Shown here one piece after another: positions 63,638 to 64,000 of a DNA stretch of 64,000 nucleotides (position 1 is its first letter; every line of letters begins with the position of its first letter). Location of the stretch: contig CANKYF010000003.1 in assembly GCA_947487895.1 (NCBI GenBank), forward strand, positions 124,001 to 188,000, read 5' to 3'. The position numbers were made by a program, and so were the translations under genes. Source of the DNA: an uncultured Flavobacteriaceae bacterium. Lineage in GTDB: Bacteria > Bacteroidota > Bacteroidia > Flavobacteriales > Flavobacteriaceae. The notes under the pieces are model-generated. The model saw only the letters and a list, made by a program, of their open reading frames with translations, had not been told where the DNA came from and did no database searches.

Positions 63638-64000
63638 TTAAAGCATCCGTTCTACAGAGATTCTCATAAATTCTTCGGCTTTGTCTACCATATTCTTGCT
63701 ACCACAAATAAATGGCACACGTTGGTGTAATTCTGTTGGACTAATTTCCATGATTCTTGTAAAACCATCACTGGCTTTCCCCTTAGCTTGTTCTGCTAAA
63801 AATGCCATTGGGTTACATTCATAGAGCAAACGTAATTTTCCGCTAGGGTTTTTAGAACTTTGTGGATATAAATAAATACCACCTTTTATCATGTTTCTAT
63901 GAAAATCTGAAACTAAAGATCCAATATACCTTGCTGTGTAAGGTCTATCATCTACTTCCTCCTGGCAGTATTTTATATAACTTTTAATCCCTTGCGGAAA
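63638..64000 (-). CDS. fbp: Fructose-1,6-bisphosphatase class I, C-terminal part (5' end beyond the window)
   Basis: Frame open to base 64000, so only the last 120 residues are visible. Features: [61 protein letters not shown] and [18 protein letters not shown], matching the C-terminal half of class I FBPase, a gluconeogenic enzyme that removes the 1-phosphate of fructose 1,6-bisphosphate. The internal ATG at 63892 is not the start. Confidence 0.93.
   Translation of the reverse strand, partial: FPQGIKSYIKYCQEEVDDRPYTARYIGSLVSDFHRNMIKGGIYLYPQSSKNPSGKLRLLYECNPMAFLAEQAKGKASDGFTRIMEISPTELHQRVPFICGSKNMVDKAEEFMRISVERML

Noticed and set aside
1-64000. tRNA, rRNA or CRISPR array
   Set aside because: No cloverleaf, rRNA-like stretch or regularly spaced 24-40 bp repeats with unique spacers were seen; the repeats found are dispersed.

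Overview
The window is AT-rich chromosomal DNA of a member of the Flavobacteriaceae (Bacteroidetes), probably marine. Evidence: promoters of the TAnnTTTG type with an upstream TTG; many lipoproteins with a Cys-terminated signal; a TonB receptor with an N-terminal carboxypeptidase-like (CarboxypepD_reg) domain; a type IX-like C-terminal tail; a GH117-like sugar hydrolase; and intergenic GTCAT/TGACA palindromic repeats. I see no rRNA, tRNA, CRISPR array, phage or transposase gene. Two genes run off the ends: a TolC-like protein at the left and fructose-1,6-bisphosphatase at the right.

Layout. 1-5.2 kb: tripartite RND efflux operon (TolC end, adaptor, permease). 5.3-12.7 kb: aspS, a CLC chloride protein with Gln at the gating-Glu position, tadA, a TonB-like protein and dxs. 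12.9-15.9 kb: an orphan GH117-like enzyme converging on dgt across a complex palindromic repeat. 16.0-25.5 kb: an apparent phosphate-uptake region (stand-alone CarboxypepD_reg protein, TonB receptor, beta-helix lipoprotein, thrombospondin-3 repeat protein, MORN-like protein, PiT-PhoU fusion). 25.8-38.2 kb: OmpA lipoprotein, RDD protein, nrdB-nrdA, MarC, globin, CtpA protease with dCMP deaminase, HupE/UreJ. 38.4-46.5 kb: M13 peptidase, TPR protein, CBS protein, an ArsR/AHSA1 pair, then a minus-strand group of small enzymes. 46.8-52.6 kb: short SSB, nadA-nadB, ppc. 52.9-63.5 kb: nitrogen assimilation block (amt, P-II, amt, porin, divergent gltB-gltD).

The strongest new observation is in the phosphate region. 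Four promoters (before the CarboxypepD_reg gene, the TonB receptor, the beta-helix lipoprotein and the PiT transporter) carry TTAACA/ATAACA-like hexamers repeated every 11 bp. In all four the last hexamer begins exactly 30 bp before the TTTG of the -7 element. This matches the layout of PhoB/PhoP boxes and predicts a phosphate-starvation regulon that would move phosphorus compounds from the outer membrane (receptor plus surface lipoprotein) to the inner-membrane PiT carrier.

Other points of note: two GTAAC-N6-GTTAC operators around the -7 element of the ArsR gene; possibly leaderless dxs and tadA transcripts; a triple 10-bp repeat over the promoter of a small-protein operon; a 51-residue gene; and a dispersed palindromic repeat family with one internal segment present in inverse orientation at two loci.
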